From Rhodobacteraceae bacterium HTCC2083 (lineage in GTDB: Bacteria > Pseudomonadota > Alphaproteobacteria > Rhodobacterales > Rhodobacteraceae), in the NCBI GenBank assembly GCA_000156115.1, contig DS995276.1, positions 1,968,476 to 2,032,475 on the forward strand: 64,000 bases of DNA, read 5' to 3'. Made by a program: the position numbers and the translations under genes. The notes beneath the pieces are model-generated. The model did no database searches. It saw nothing but the letters and a program-made list of their open reading frames with translations, and was not told where the DNA came from. Positions within the stretch are counted from its first letter, which is position 1. Each line of letters begins with the position of its first letter. This document shows positions 35,671-44,526 of this stretch, piece after piece.

Positions 35671-36331
35671 GTATAAGCCTTGTGACGGAAACCTGATAGT
35701 GAGCTGACGCGAGCGAAGACTTTTTCAAATTTTTGTTCAGGATATCGGTTGTAAAAGGTGCTGCGCTGCTCAAATTCTGTGGAAAGTGTGTGGATTGTCA
35801 AATAGTTCCGACGTTTCCGTAGCGGCTCCCCGTTCTGCTTTCTAACTCTTGGCCGATAAATAGCTCTGTTGCCCAAGTTTCGAAAAGCTTCGGTGACTCT
35901 GCCTGACTGGCTGGCATGCATTTTGAGTTTGGATAGACGTCATTGTCAGCCTGACCAAAAACAATGCCGCTTCGCTTGTCGCTTGACAGAAAATAATACT
36001 CGTCATTGGCCTTACAGTCATCGAACAGAACATTTCCAAAAAGGCCCTTGTTCAGATTGATGCCTGAAATGTTAATCTTTCCTAACAAACCTTTTGATAC
36101 GTCGCAGTCTTCGAGGTCATTTTCGTGCCAGTCGTGGTTTTTCAGATATGCTGTGGTCTTCTGTTAGTCATGAAGATGCTCAACAGAGACCTTTTTAAAA
36201 GACGTTATACATCATATCTGCGCTTGCCGCACCGCAGAGCACTGGCATCCACATTAAAGGTTCAAATAATGAAAAAATTGCCTTTTTTAAAACCTGCCTG
36301 GATATAGTTTTCTTGTCCTAAGATTTCCCTA
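35671..36331. other. AT-rich gap between rlmF and fabA with a possible gene remnant
   Basis: About 660 bases, clearly more AT-rich than the flanking genes. On the minus strand an open frame from about 36160 to 35798 reads LGKINISGINLNKGLFGNVL, a pattern vaguely like pentapeptide-type repeats, then VFGQADNDVYPNSKC. It has no ATG with a ribosome site. A second minus-strand frame, ending at 35667, overlaps its end. I take this as a decayed or horizontally gained fragment of unknown origin. Confidence 0.4.
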
Positions 36332-36841
36332 TCAACTCTCGCTCAAAGCCACCTTCATCCCCGTCACTTCGTAAATCACTTCACCATCCGCCTCGACGAT
36401 CCCGTCAGCGACACCCATGGTCAAACGACGCGTCTGGATCGCTTTGGTGAAATCGATTTTATACGTCAGCATTTTGCGATCAGGACGCACCATGCCTTTC
36501 AGCTTCACTTCGCCTACACCCAAAGCATAGCCACGCCCTTGCCAGCCACGCCAGCCTAGATTGAAGCCTGTAAGCTGCCACAAACCATCCAGACCCAAAC
36601 AGCCTGGCATGATCGGATTGCCGGGGAAGTGGCAGTCAAAGAACCATAAATCGGGTGTGATATCGAACTCGGCCACGATGTGACCCTTACCATGCGCGCC
36701 ACCATCGCCGGAACAATCGGTGATGCGATCCATCATCAACATGGGCGGTGCTGGAAGCTGGGCATTGCCCTCGCCAAACAGCTCGCCGCGGGCGCATTTG
36801 AGAAGGTCGTCTTTGTCAAAGCTGCTAGGGAAATCGGACAT
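36332..36841 (-). CDS. fabA: 3-hydroxydecanoyl-ACP dehydratase/isomerase
   Basis: Makes the cis double bond of unsaturated fatty acids; 169 aa, normal length. The active-site His is in [20 protein letters not shown] near residue 71, with the catalytic Asp in [22 protein letters not shown] is typical. Divergent from irr with a 149 bp gap. It is isolated from fabB/fabI here. Confidence 0.95.
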   Translation of the reverse strand: MSDFPSSFDKDDLLKCARGELFGEGNAQLPAPPMLMMDRITDCSGDGGAHGKGHIVAEFDITPDLWFFDCHFPGNPIMPGCLGLDGLWQLTGFNLGWRGWQGRGYALGVGEVKLKGMVRPDRKMLTYKIDFTKAIQTRRLTMGVADGIVEADGEVIYEVTGMKVALSES

Positions 36842-36990
36842 GTTGGCTCCAGTATTAAGCGTGTTTTCCTTTTCCTATCATCCGCGCCCGAGCACGTGCA
36901 AGGGAACCAAAGTGCACAGTTGCGAAGGAGGCGATTGAAAATGGCGCGCAAAATGGCATATAGATAGGGCAGCCAATAGTAGGACGCCCC

Positions 36991-37422
36991 ATGACAGATG
37001 TTTTGAGCCAGCTAGAAAACCGCGCAGCCGAGTGGCTTTCGGATGGCGGATTGCGTCCAACGCGGCAGCGTTTGGCCTTAGCGGATCTGTTGGTGGGGGA
37101 TGGTAAAAACCGCCACGTCACAGCGGAAAGTTTGTTTGCGGCGGCGCATGGGCGCGGTGAAAGCGTGTCGCTTGCGACGGTTTACAACACTTTGCGCGCG
37201 TTCTGCGATGTGGGGCTGGTGCAGGAAGTCACGGTTGATGGCTCAAAAAGCTACTTTGACACCAACATCCACGATCATCCGCATTTCTATTGGGAAGATG
37301 ACGGGCGTTTGACCGATGCTGTTGCCGAAGATCTGGTGATCGCGGCTTTGCCTGATGCTCCTGAGGGCATGGAGATCGCTAAGGTTGATGTAGTGATCCG
37401 TCTACGCAAAACCGCCCGTTAG
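36991..37422 (+). CDS. irr: Fur-family iron response regulator (Irr)
   Basis: 143 aa. The winged helix (GLRPTRQRLALADLLV, VSLATVYNTLRAFCDVGLV) is of the Fur superfamily. The histidine-rich HDHPHFYWEDDG near residue 93 matches the HxH haem/metal site of Irr. In alphaproteobacteria Irr represses or activates iron genes in response to haem status. The position next to fabA is conserved in Rhodobacterales. The next ATG follows its stop without a gap. Confidence 0.9.
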   Translation: MTDVLSQLENRAAEWLSDGGLRPTRQRLALADLLVGDGKNRHVTAESLFAAAHGRGESVSLATVYNTLRAFCDVGLVQEVTVDGSKSYFDTNIHDHPHFYWEDDGRLTDAVAEDLVIAALPDAPEGMEIAKVDVVIRLRKTAR

Positions 37423-38409
37423 ATGCGCGCGATTGGCTATTCTGAGTTTGGTATTGCGGGCGATGTATTGGCGTTGCATGATGTTGCGTTGCCTGAACCT
37501 GCGGCTGGCGAAGTGCGCGTCAAGCTTGTGTTTTCTGGGGTAAATCCGTCCGACGCTAAAGCTCGCGGCGGCACGCGCCCGGGTGTCTTGAAACCTCCGT
37601 TTGATCTGGTTGTGCCGCATTCTGATGGCGCAGGCGTGATTGATGCAGTGGGCGCGGGTGTTGATCCTGCGCGTATTGGCGCGCGCGTTTGGATTTGGAA
37701 TGGTCAATGGCAACGCGCCTTTGGCACAGCGGCAGAAGCGATCTGCGTTCCGTCTGAACAGGCGGTCGCACTACCTGAAGGTGCCTCGCTAGAAGCGGGC
37801 GCGACCTTGGGCATTCCAGGATTAACTGCGGCACATACAGTCTTTGGTGGTGGCGATATCGCCGGTCAAACCCTGTTCATCTCCGGTGGTGCTGGCGCGG
37901 TCGGTCATAACGCGGTGCAGCTTGCCAAATGGGGCGGGGCGCGGGTGATCGCGACTGCGTCTCCAAATGCGTTTGAGAGGGTCACAGATGCTGGTGCCGA
38001 CCATGTCCTCGAGTACCGCGCGCCGGATTTGGCGGCGCAAATTTTGTCTCTGACGGATGGCAAAGGCGTCGATCGCGCGGTTGAGGTAGAGTTTGGAGCA
38101 AACGCTCCCCTCCTTGCAGAGGTCGTTTGCGCAAATGGCACGATCGCGGCCTATGGTTCCCAACTGGATATGGCCCCGACTTTGCCGTTTGGCCCTTTCC
38201 TGTTCAAAGCTATCACGATTGATATCGTTCTGGTCTATATCCTCGATCCTGCCCCCCGCGTGGCTGCGATTGAAAAACTGCTCGCGGCGTTGTCACAAGG
38301 CGCGCTGACTCCCGAGATCCACGAGATCATGCCGTTGGAAGATGCGGCCCTTGCACATGAACGTGTCATGACCTCAGGGCGAAGCGGCGCGGTATTGCTG
38401 AAAATCTAG
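37423..38409 (+). CDS. NADPH:quinone oxidoreductase-type medium-chain reductase
   Basis: 328 aa, zinc-free member of the MDR superfamily. The N-terminal domain has VFSGVNPSDAKARGG, and the NADPH fold has LFISGGAGAVGHNAVQLAKWGGARVIATA near residue 146. The zinc-binding cysteines of alcohol dehydrogenases are absent. It starts on the base after the irr stop, so it is co-transcribed. Substrate, a quinone or enone, is uncertain. Confidence 0.85.
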   Translation: MRAIGYSEFGIAGDVLALHDVALPEPAAGEVRVKLVFSGVNPSDAKARGGTRPGVLKPPFDLVVPHSDGAGVIDAVGAGVDPARIGARVWIWNGQWQRAFGTAAEAICVPSEQAVALPEGASLEAGATLGIPGLTAAHTVFGGGDIAGQTLFISGGAGAVGHNAVQLAKWGGARVIATASPNAFERVTDAGADHVLEYRAPDLAAQILSLTDGKGVDRAVEVEFGANAPLLAEVVCANGTIAAYGSQLDMAPTLPFGPFLFKAITIDIVLVYILDPAPRVAAIEKLLAALSQGALTPEIHEIMPLEDAALAHERVMTSGRSGAVLLKI

Positions 38410-38472
38410 GTTGCCACCCCTTGCCCCGCTGAGACGTGCGCGCCATGGTGTCGCGACAGGGGGGAGCAAGAC

Positions 38473-39159
38473 ATGACCATCAAGATCTGTGTATTCGATG
38501 CCTATGGCACGCTGTTCGATGTGGGCGCGGCTGCACGCATTGCAGCGGGCGAAGAAGGCCGCGAGGCATTGGCTGCAAAAGCGGGTGAGCTTGCGGAGTT
38601 CTGGCGTCAAAAACAGTTGCAATATACTTGGCTGCGCGCGGTCTCGGGCAATCACACAGATTTCTGGAGCGTCACGCAAGACGGGCTGGATTGGGCCTTG
38701 GAAAAGACTGGTCTGGACGGTGATCTGGAACTGCGCGAACGCTTGCTCGCGCTTTATTGGGAATTGCGGGCCTATAAGGAAGTGCCGATGATGTTGGCGC
38801 AACTCAAGGCGGCGGGTCTGCAAACGGCGATTTTGTCCAACGGCGCACCTGATATGCTCGACGGGGCCGTTGGTTCTGCGGGGATCGAAACCTATCTCGA
38901 CGCGGTTCTGTCGGTCGAAGATGTGGGCGTTTTCAAGCCAGACGCACAGGTCTATCAAATGGTGCTGGATCGATTTGAGTGCACTAAAGACGAGGTGCTC
39001 TTCGTGTCCTCAAACGGGTGGGACGTTGCGGCGGCAAGCGGGTTCGGCTTTCAAACCGTCTGGGTCAACCGCGTGGGCGAACCTATGGATCGCCTCTTCG
39101 CAGAGCCGCAGCATGTCTTGAGCGATCTCACCAATATTCCACAACTCGCAGGTTCCTGA
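38473..39159 (+). CDS. Haloacid dehalogenase, type II
   Basis: 228 aa HAD enzyme close to L-2-haloacid dehalogenases. Nucleophile Asp in CVFDAYGTLFDVGAAA near residue 9, motif II in AILSNGAPDML, Lys in GVFKPDAQVYQ and the acidic motif as SSNGWDVAAASGFGFQTVWVNR. The SSNGWD form of the last motif is characteristic of this subfamily. The TGA overlaps the next ATG by one base. Confidence 0.9.
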   Translation: MTIKICVFDAYGTLFDVGAAARIAAGEEGREALAAKAGELAEFWRQKQLQYTWLRAVSGNHTDFWSVTQDGLDWALEKTGLDGDLELRERLLALYWELRAYKEVPMMLAQLKAAGLQTAILSNGAPDMLDGAVGSAGIETYLDAVLSVEDVGVFKPDAQVYQMVLDRFECTKDEVLFVSSNGWDVAAASGFGFQTVWVNRVGEPMDRLFAEPQHVLSDLTNIPQLAGS

Positions 39160-39986
39160 TGTCTCGTTTTAACACGTCTGATGGCCTGTCCTTGTTCTAT
39201 GAGATCGAAGGGTCCGGCTTGCCTTTGTTGTGCCTGTCGGGCCTCACGCGTGACAGCCGCGACTTTGATTATGTGCTGCCACATCTTAAGGGGTGCCAAG
39301 TTATCCGGCTGGATTATCGCGGGCGCGGCAAGTCGGATTGGGCGAAAAATTTCACCACCTACAACATTATGCGCGAGGCGCAGGATGCGATGGAGCTGCT
39401 GGATCATCTGGGGCTGGACAAGGCGGCGATTCTTGGAACGTCACGCGGTGGTCTCATTGCGATGGGACTTGCGGCGACGCTCAAGGCGCGGCTTATTGGG
39501 GTGGCGTTGAATGATATTGGGCCGGAGCTTGATCCCAACGGACTTGACGTGATCATGGGATATCTTGGCATCAGGCCAAAGGTCAAAACGCTGGAAGACG
39601 CGGCAAACGCACGTGCGCATGTAATGCGCGACATGTTTCCAAATGTATCTATGACGCGTTGGATGGAAGAGGTTAATAAGTTCTTCATGCAAACGCCTGA
39701 TGGCTTAGAGCTTAGCTATGATCCCAAACTGCGCGACGCGGTGGAGGCGACGAGCCATGCGGCCGTGCCAGATCTTTGGCCCTGGTATGAGGCGTTGAGT
39801 GATCTGCCACTTGCGATCTTGCGTGGGGCCAACTCGGACCTGCTGACGCAAGCCTGCTATGAGGACATGCTCAAACGAATACCAACGGCGATGGGGGCGG
39901 TGATCGCGGATCGCGCGCATGTGCCGTTTCTTGATGAGCCAGAGGCCGTGGCCCTGTTGCAAGCGTGGATCGCAAAAATGCAATGA
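39159..39986 (+). CDS. Alpha/beta hydrolase
   Basis: 275 aa. The start at 39159 overlaps the HAD stop (TGATG); the open frame extends further upstream but within the HAD gene. DYRGRGKSDWAKNF, nucleophile elbow GTSRGGLIAMG and a late His in ADRAHVPFLDEPEA give the Ser-Asp-His set. The substrate is unknown. In Rhodobacterales a similar hydrolase often precedes the threonine dehydratase gene, which here overlaps by ATGA. Confidence 0.85.
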   Translation: MSRFNTSDGLSLFYEIEGSGLPLLCLSGLTRDSRDFDYVLPHLKGCQVIRLDYRGRGKSDWAKNFTTYNIMREAQDAMELLDHLGLDKAAILGTSRGGLIAMGLAATLKARLIGVALNDIGPELDPNGLDVIMGYLGIRPKVKTLEDAANARAHVMRDMFPNVSMTRWMEEVNKFFMQTPDGLELSYDPKLRDAVEATSHAAVPDLWPWYEALSDLPLAILRGANSDLLTQACYEDMLKRIPTAMGAVIADRAHVPFLDEPEAVALLQAWIAKMQ

Positions 39987-40954
39987 ATATCGATATGATC
40001 AGGGCTGCTTTTGTGCGCGGACAAGGGGTTGTGCGCCGCACACCGCTGTTGTCCTCGTCATTTTTGGATGAGATCGCTGGTCGGCGCGTGTTCCTTAAAG
40101 CCGAATGTTTGCAGCATACAGGCAGTTTCAAATTTCGCGGCGGTTGGTCTGCTTTGTCGGCGATGGTGCCAGAGCAACGCGCGAGGGGCGTCATCGCGTT
40201 TTCCAGTGGTAATCACGCGCAGGGTGTGGCTCTGGCTGCAAAAATACATGGGACCAGTTCCGTGATTATCATGCCCGCTGATGCGCCGCGCGTGAAGATT
40301 GATAACACGCGCGCGCTAGGCGCGGAGGTGGTGCTTTATGATCGCGCTACAGAGGATCGCGATGTCATTGGTGCGACCCTTTCGTCGGAACGCGGATTGA
40401 CCTTGGTGAAGCCCTTTGATGATCCGCTCGTCATTGCGGGGCAGGGCACTTGCGGGTTGGAAATTGCTGAACAAGTGGCGCAAGAAGGCATCACAGAGGG
40501 CGAAGTGATTACCTGTTGCGGTGGTGGCGGTCTGACCTCTGGCATCGCCTTGGCGCTTGAAGCTGATGCGCCAGATTTCAGAGTGCGCCCTGCGGAGCCG
40601 GAAGGCTTTGACGATGTGGCGCGATCGTTGAGCGCGGGTGCAATCCAGCGCAACAACGCGATGACAGGCTCGATCTGCGATGCGATTATCACGCCGCAAC
40701 CGGGCGATTTGACCTTTCCAATTATGCACCGTCTCTGCGGGGCGGGGATTGTTGTCAGCGAAGAGGATTGCCTGCGCGCGATGGCACTTGCCTTTGAGCG
40801 TTTGCGGGTGGTGATTGAACCGGGCGGCGCAGTGGCTTTGGCCAGTGCGCTGTTTCACGGCGATCATTTAAACTCAGATACCGTAATCGTAACCGCATCA
40901 GGTGGGAATGTGGACAAGGCCGTGTTCGAACGCGCTTTGGCAACTCTGGAGTAA
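39983..40954 (+). CDS. Threonine/serine dehydratase (PLP-dependent)
   Basis: 323 aa fold-type II PLP enzyme. The ATG at 39983 (MNIDMIRAAF) is preferred to 39965 because it gives the family N-terminus and a coupled ATGA overlap. PLP lysine in HTGSFKFRGGWSAL near residue 48, substrate loop SSGNHAQGVAL near 73 and the phosphate-binding tetraglycine CCGGGGLTSGIAL near 174 are present. It lacks an ACT domain, so it is the catabolic or racemase-like type rather than IlvA. Confidence 0.88.
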   Translation: MNIDMIRAAFVRGQGVVRRTPLLSSSFLDEIAGRRVFLKAECLQHTGSFKFRGGWSALSAMVPEQRARGVIAFSSGNHAQGVALAAKIHGTSSVIIMPADAPRVKIDNTRALGAEVVLYDRATEDRDVIGATLSSERGLTLVKPFDDPLVIAGQGTCGLEIAEQVAQEGITEGEVITCCGGGGLTSGIALALEADAPDFRVRPAEPEGFDDVARSLSAGAIQRNNAMTGSICDAIITPQPGDLTFPIMHRLCGAGIVVSEEDCLRAMALAFERLRVVIEPGGAVALASALFHGDHLNSDTVIVTASGGNVDKAVFERALATLE

Positions 40955-40960
40955 GTGCAA

Positions 40961-42169
40961 ATGACACGCGCAACCGTCGCCAGTTTCAACGTCAAAAACC
41001 TGATTGGTGCTGAACAGGAATACTACACCTTCCAAAGCTACACGACAGAAGAACACGCTTGGAAAGCCGCATGGCTCGCTGATCAGATTGTGACTTTGGA
41101 TGCGGATGTGGTTGGTTTTCAAGAGATATTCGAAGAAGCGGCGTTGCGCGCAGTGATCCGCGAGGCGGATGAGATTGGAGAGGAAAGCAATGAGGATGTG
41201 ATCCCTGATCGCTCCAAGCGCTATCGCAAAAAGGCGATTTTTCGCAAGCTAAAGTATGCAGGCTACCGCGATGCGGCGCTGGCCTTTGCGCCAAATGCGA
41301 ATGATGGCGCACCGGGGCAGCGACGTCCGGGCGTTGCGATCCTGTCGCGGTTTGGCTTTGAGGGCACGCCAGACATCATACAGGATTTGCCAGAGCCACT
41401 TGATATCCCGTTTCAAGACATGGGCGGCGGCGATGGCGGTCACTACCGCATTTCACGTCTTTCGCGTCCGATCCTGAAAGCGCGTGTGCCGATGGGGCGC
41501 GAGGTGGTGACAGTTTTCAATACTCACCTCAAATCGAAGCTTGGCGAGTTTGTCCGTCCAGAGGGTGCGGAGTTTGCGCCAGAGTCTGATCTCGCAAACT
41601 ATGATTCTGTTGGCCGCGCGCTGGGCGCTGCGCGCGCTGCGCTCCGACGTATGGCAGAAGCGTGGGTGCTGCGCCGTGAAATTGTTGCTGAGCTTAAGGC
41701 AGGGCATCCAGTGATCGTCATGGGCGATTTCAACGATGGTGAACACGCGGTGAGCAGCGAGATTATTGCGGGTGAGAAGCCGTTCAAGAACTACTCTTGG
41801 ATGCTGCGTCACAATGCCAAGGCCTCAAATGATCGTTATTCCAAAGATGAAAATGAGACGATTCAAGAGGCGATAAGCGCCGTGCGCCTGCACTCTGCTG
41901 AAAAGCTTTTTGTGAAAAAGTCGCTGCGTGATATGGTTTACACATCGGCCTTTGGTGGCGTTTACGAGAGCATTGATCAAATCTATCTCTCGCGCCATTT
42001 CGTGCCGGACGCGGGTGGAACCTTGGCCGAGATGGAGTATTTTAGCGTGCTCAACGATCATTTGACTGATGGCAGTCACGAGGATGCGCCGTACAATAAA
42101 CTGGCGTCTGATCATGGCCAGATCATGGTGCATCTTGCGTTTGCTGATCGGCTGGGAGGGCAACGATGA
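40961..42169 (+). CDS. Endonuclease/exonuclease/phosphatase-fold protein
   Basis: 402 aa DNase I-like hydrolase. ASFNVKNLIG at the start, DADVVGFQEIFEE (metal Glu), NTHLKSK, VIVMGDFNDGEHA and the final ASDHGQIMV make up the catalytic set. No signal peptide, so it is cytoplasmic. The ATG at 40961 is used instead of the GTG two codons earlier. Could act on nucleic acid or phospholipid-type substrates; the sequence does not decide. Its end overlaps pcaD by four bases. Confidence 0.85.
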   Translation: MTRATVASFNVKNLIGAEQEYYTFQSYTTEEHAWKAAWLADQIVTLDADVVGFQEIFEEAALRAVIREADEIGEESNEDVIPDRSKRYRKKAIFRKLKYAGYRDAALAFAPNANDGAPGQRRPGVAILSRFGFEGTPDIIQDLPEPLDIPFQDMGGGDGGHYRISRLSRPILKARVPMGREVVTVFNTHLKSKLGEFVRPEGAEFAPESDLANYDSVGRALGAARAALRRMAEAWVLRREIVAELKAGHPVIVMGDFNDGEHAVSSEIIAGEKPFKNYSWMLRHNAKASNDRYSKDENETIQEAISAVRLHSAEKLFVKKSLRDMVYTSAFGGVYESIDQIYLSRHFVPDAGGTLAEMEYFSVLNDHLTDGSHEDAPYNKLASDHGQIMVHLAFADRLGGQR

Positions 42170-42966
42170 GTATTTTCGACACGGGTGATACGCTTTTGCA
42201 TTGGCGGGAGGATGGTGATCCTAATGGCGCGCCTGTGGTTTTTTCAAACTCACTTGGAACGGATTTGCGGCTCTGGGATCCGGTGTTGGAGCGACTGCCA
42301 AAAGACGGGTTGCGCTACATTCGGTATGACACGCGCGGTCATGGCTTGTCCGCCTGTCCTGATGGGCCATATGGCATGGGGGCGCTGATCACGGATACGG
42401 AACGGTTGATGGATTATGTTGGCGCGAAAGACGCGGTCTTTATCGGGCTGTCTATGGGCGGCATGATTGCGCAGGGTCTTGCGGTTAAACGGCTGGATCT
42501 GGTCCGAGGTATCGTTTTGTCCAATACGGGTGCAAAAATCGGTAACGCTGACATGTGGAACGGGCGTATCGACACGGTGAATGGGGGCGGCATTGACGCG
42601 GTGGCGGATGCGACGATGGATCGTTGGTTTTCCAAAGCTTTCCACGCCACGCCAGAGCTACAGTTGTGGCGCAACATGTTAACGCGCCAGCCTGCGACTG
42701 GGTTCAACGCCTGCATGGCCGCGATTTCGGGGACGGATATGATGACGTCAACCTCTGGTTTGCGCTTGCCTGCTATGGGGATTGCTGGGTCTGAAGATGG
42801 CTCAACCCCGCCGGACATGGTGCGCGAGTTGATGGGGCTGATTCCCGGTGCGGGGTTTGAATTGATCCGCAAAGCTGGTCATTTGCCCTGTGTCGAGCAA
42901 CCCGATCTCTATGCGCAGCACCTTATTCGGTTTATGGATAGCATCGGTCACGGCACGAATGGCTGA
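42166..42966 (+). CDS. pcaD: 3-oxoadipate enol-lactonase-like hydrolase
   Basis: 266 aa alpha/beta hydrolase. NSLGTDLRLWDPVLERLP, RYDTRGHGLS and the nucleophile elbow IGLSMGGMIAQGLA fit PcaD, which hydrolyses beta-ketoadipate enol-lactone in protocatechuate catabolism. A late His is in RKAGHLPCVEQP. No other pca genes are nearby, so the physiological substrate may differ. Overlaps both neighbours. Confidence 0.8.
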   Translation: MSIFDTGDTLLHWREDGDPNGAPVVFSNSLGTDLRLWDPVLERLPKDGLRYIRYDTRGHGLSACPDGPYGMGALITDTERLMDYVGAKDAVFIGLSMGGMIAQGLAVKRLDLVRGIVLSNTGAKIGNADMWNGRIDTVNGGGIDAVADATMDRWFSKAFHATPELQLWRNMLTRQPATGFNACMAAISGTDMMTSTSGLRLPAMGIAGSEDGSTPPDMVRELMGLIPGAGFELIRKAGHLPCVEQPDLYAQHLIRFMDSIGHGTNG

Positions 42967-43672
42967 ATTTCTGTTGATACATGGATCGTGCCATGGGGCG
43001 TGGTGCTGGCGCGATATTTTGCCTGAATTGATTGAGCTGGGCAATACCGCCCGCGCGCTTGATCTGCCGTCGCATGGCGACGACAGAACCCCAATTGCCG
43101 AGGTGACGTTAGCTTTGTATCGCGATGCCATCCTCGACGCGATTGACACGCCCGTAGTGCTTGTCGGGCATTCTATGGCGGGGTTTCCAATCGCGGCAGC
43201 AGCGGAAAAAGCCCCGCGAAAAATCGCGCGTTTGATCCATCTGTGTTCCTATGCGCCTGTGTCGGGAATGTCCCTGATCGACATGCGCAAAGAGGCACCG
43301 CGCCAGCCTTTGCTCGATGCTATCGAGAAAAGCGCAGATGGGCTAAGCTGGGTACCGATCCCTGAGAAGGCACGCGAGACGTTTTATCATGATTGCCCTG
43401 ACGAAGCGGTTGCCTACGCCAAGGCGCGGATTGTGCCGCAAGCGATTTTGCCACAAGCCACCGCTTTAGAACTTGGCGAAAATTATGTGCGCACGGCGAA
43501 GTCCTACATACGGTGCGCCAACGATCAAACGATACCACCTGAATATCAAAGCGACATGGCTGCCAGATTTGCGCCCGAGGATCGCTATGAGATGCAAACC
43601 TCTCATTCGCCCTTCTTTGCAGATCCAAAAGGTTTGGCGCATTTGCTCGACAAGATCGCTCACGCGGGCTAA
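42959..43672 (+). CDS. Alpha/beta hydrolase, esterase/methylesterase-like
   Basis: 237 aa. The start at 42959 overlaps the pcaD stop by 8 bp. EFLLIHGSCHGAWCWRDILPEL, DLPSHGDD, GHSMAGFPIAAAAE (Ser nucleophile) and a His in MQTSHSPFFADP resemble plant-type hydroxynitrile lyase/methylesterase and bacterial salicylate-esterase relatives. Precise substrate unknown. trmB begins 10 bp later. Confidence 0.82.
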   Translation: MAEFLLIHGSCHGAWCWRDILPELIELGNTARALDLPSHGDDRTPIAEVTLALYRDAILDAIDTPVVLVGHSMAGFPIAAAAEKAPRKIARLIHLCSYAPVSGMSLIDMRKEAPRQPLLDAIEKSADGLSWVPIPEKARETFYHDCPDEAVAYAKARIVPQAILPQATALELGENYVRTAKSYIRCANDQTIPPEYQSDMAARFAPEDRYEMQTSHSPFFADPKGLAHLLDKIAHAG

Positions 43673-43682
43673 CAGGCGCGCC

Positions 43683-44399
43683 ATGACTGATACAAAACAT
43701 CCCTCCGGCGCGCCTTGGCGCAATTTTTACGGCCGCTTCAAAGGTCATAACTTGCGAGATAGCCAGCAGGCTTATCTTGAAGAGGATTTGGCGAAGCTGT
43801 CACCTGGGGCGGTTGGATGGGAAGAGAATCCCAATCGAGACAATCTTGACCTTGAGGGGTTGTTTGGGGACAAGCCTTTGTGGCTGGAAATCGGCTTTGG
43901 CGGTGGGGAACATTTGATCCATCAAGCCGTGCAAAATCCTGATGTTGGGCTGATCGGTGCGGAACCCTATATCAACGGTGTTGCGATGTTGCTGGGCAAA
44001 ATTCGCGAGCTTGATGCGCCCAACCTGCGGGTTCATGCGGGTGATGTGCGTGATTTATTTGATGTTTTGCCTGATGGCTGCGTGTCCAAAGTGTTCCTGA
44101 ATTACCCCGACCCTTGGCCAAAGAAACGTCATCATCGCAGACGTTTTGTGACGCACGAACATCTCCAAGCCCTCGCCAAAGTGATGGCGATTGGTGCTGA
44201 ATTGCGAGTCGCGACGGATATTGAGGATTATGTGCGCCAAACTTTAGAAGAGGTGCCGCGCGCAGGATTTGATTGGATCGCTGAAAGTGCTGCGGATTGG
44301 AAAGAGCCGTGGAGCGATTGGGTATCCACGCGTTATGAGCAAAAGGCGCTTCGCGAAGGTCGCACGCCGCATTATCTGACTTTTGTTCGCGAGACTTGA
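43683..44399 (+). CDS. trmB: tRNA (guanine(46)-N7)-methyltransferase
   Basis: 238 aa. Starts at ATG 43683; the upstream open frame lies inside the preceding gene. WRNFYGRFKGHNLR near the start, SAM motif WLEIGFGGGEHL near residue 69, and the signature FLNYPDPWPKKRHHRRRFV near 138 are diagnostic. In Rhodobacterales it is typically near metK; here it follows hydrolase genes. Followed by copy 4 of the dispersed repeat. Confidence 0.95.
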   Translation: MTDTKHPSGAPWRNFYGRFKGHNLRDSQQAYLEEDLAKLSPGAVGWEENPNRDNLDLEGLFGDKPLWLEIGFGGGEHLIHQAVQNPDVGLIGAEPYINGVAMLLGKIRELDAPNLRVHAGDVRDLFDVLPDGCVSKVFLNYPDPWPKKRHHRRRFVTHEHLQALAKVMAIGAELRVATDIEDYVRQTLEEVPRAGFDWIAESAADWKEPWSDWVSTRYEQKALREGRTPHYLTFVRET

Positions 44400-44429
44400 T
44401 AGCAGCGCGTGGCGTATGCGTCGGATTAT

Positions 44430-44453
44430 GAGTTTATTTGGCAAGATGAAGAC
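44430..44453 (+). repeat. Dispersed intergenic repeat, copy 4 (tail only)
   Basis: GAGTTTATTTGGCAAGATGA and AGAC, the conserved 3' tail of the repeat without the hairpins. It lies 30 bp after the trmB stop and about 75 bp before aroA. Confidence 0.6.
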
Positions 44454-44526
44454 GCGGCTCATGGACGGGGGAATGTGCTTGGGGTATCACGCGGGCTGAA
44501 TCTGACCTCTAACGAAAGTCTTGCGC

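Noticed and set aside
42166-43672. Aromatic (beta-ketoadipate) catabolic operon
   Set aside because: Only a PcaD-like gene and an unrelated hydrolase are present; no pcaB, C, G or H nearby, so a pathway cannot be claimed.
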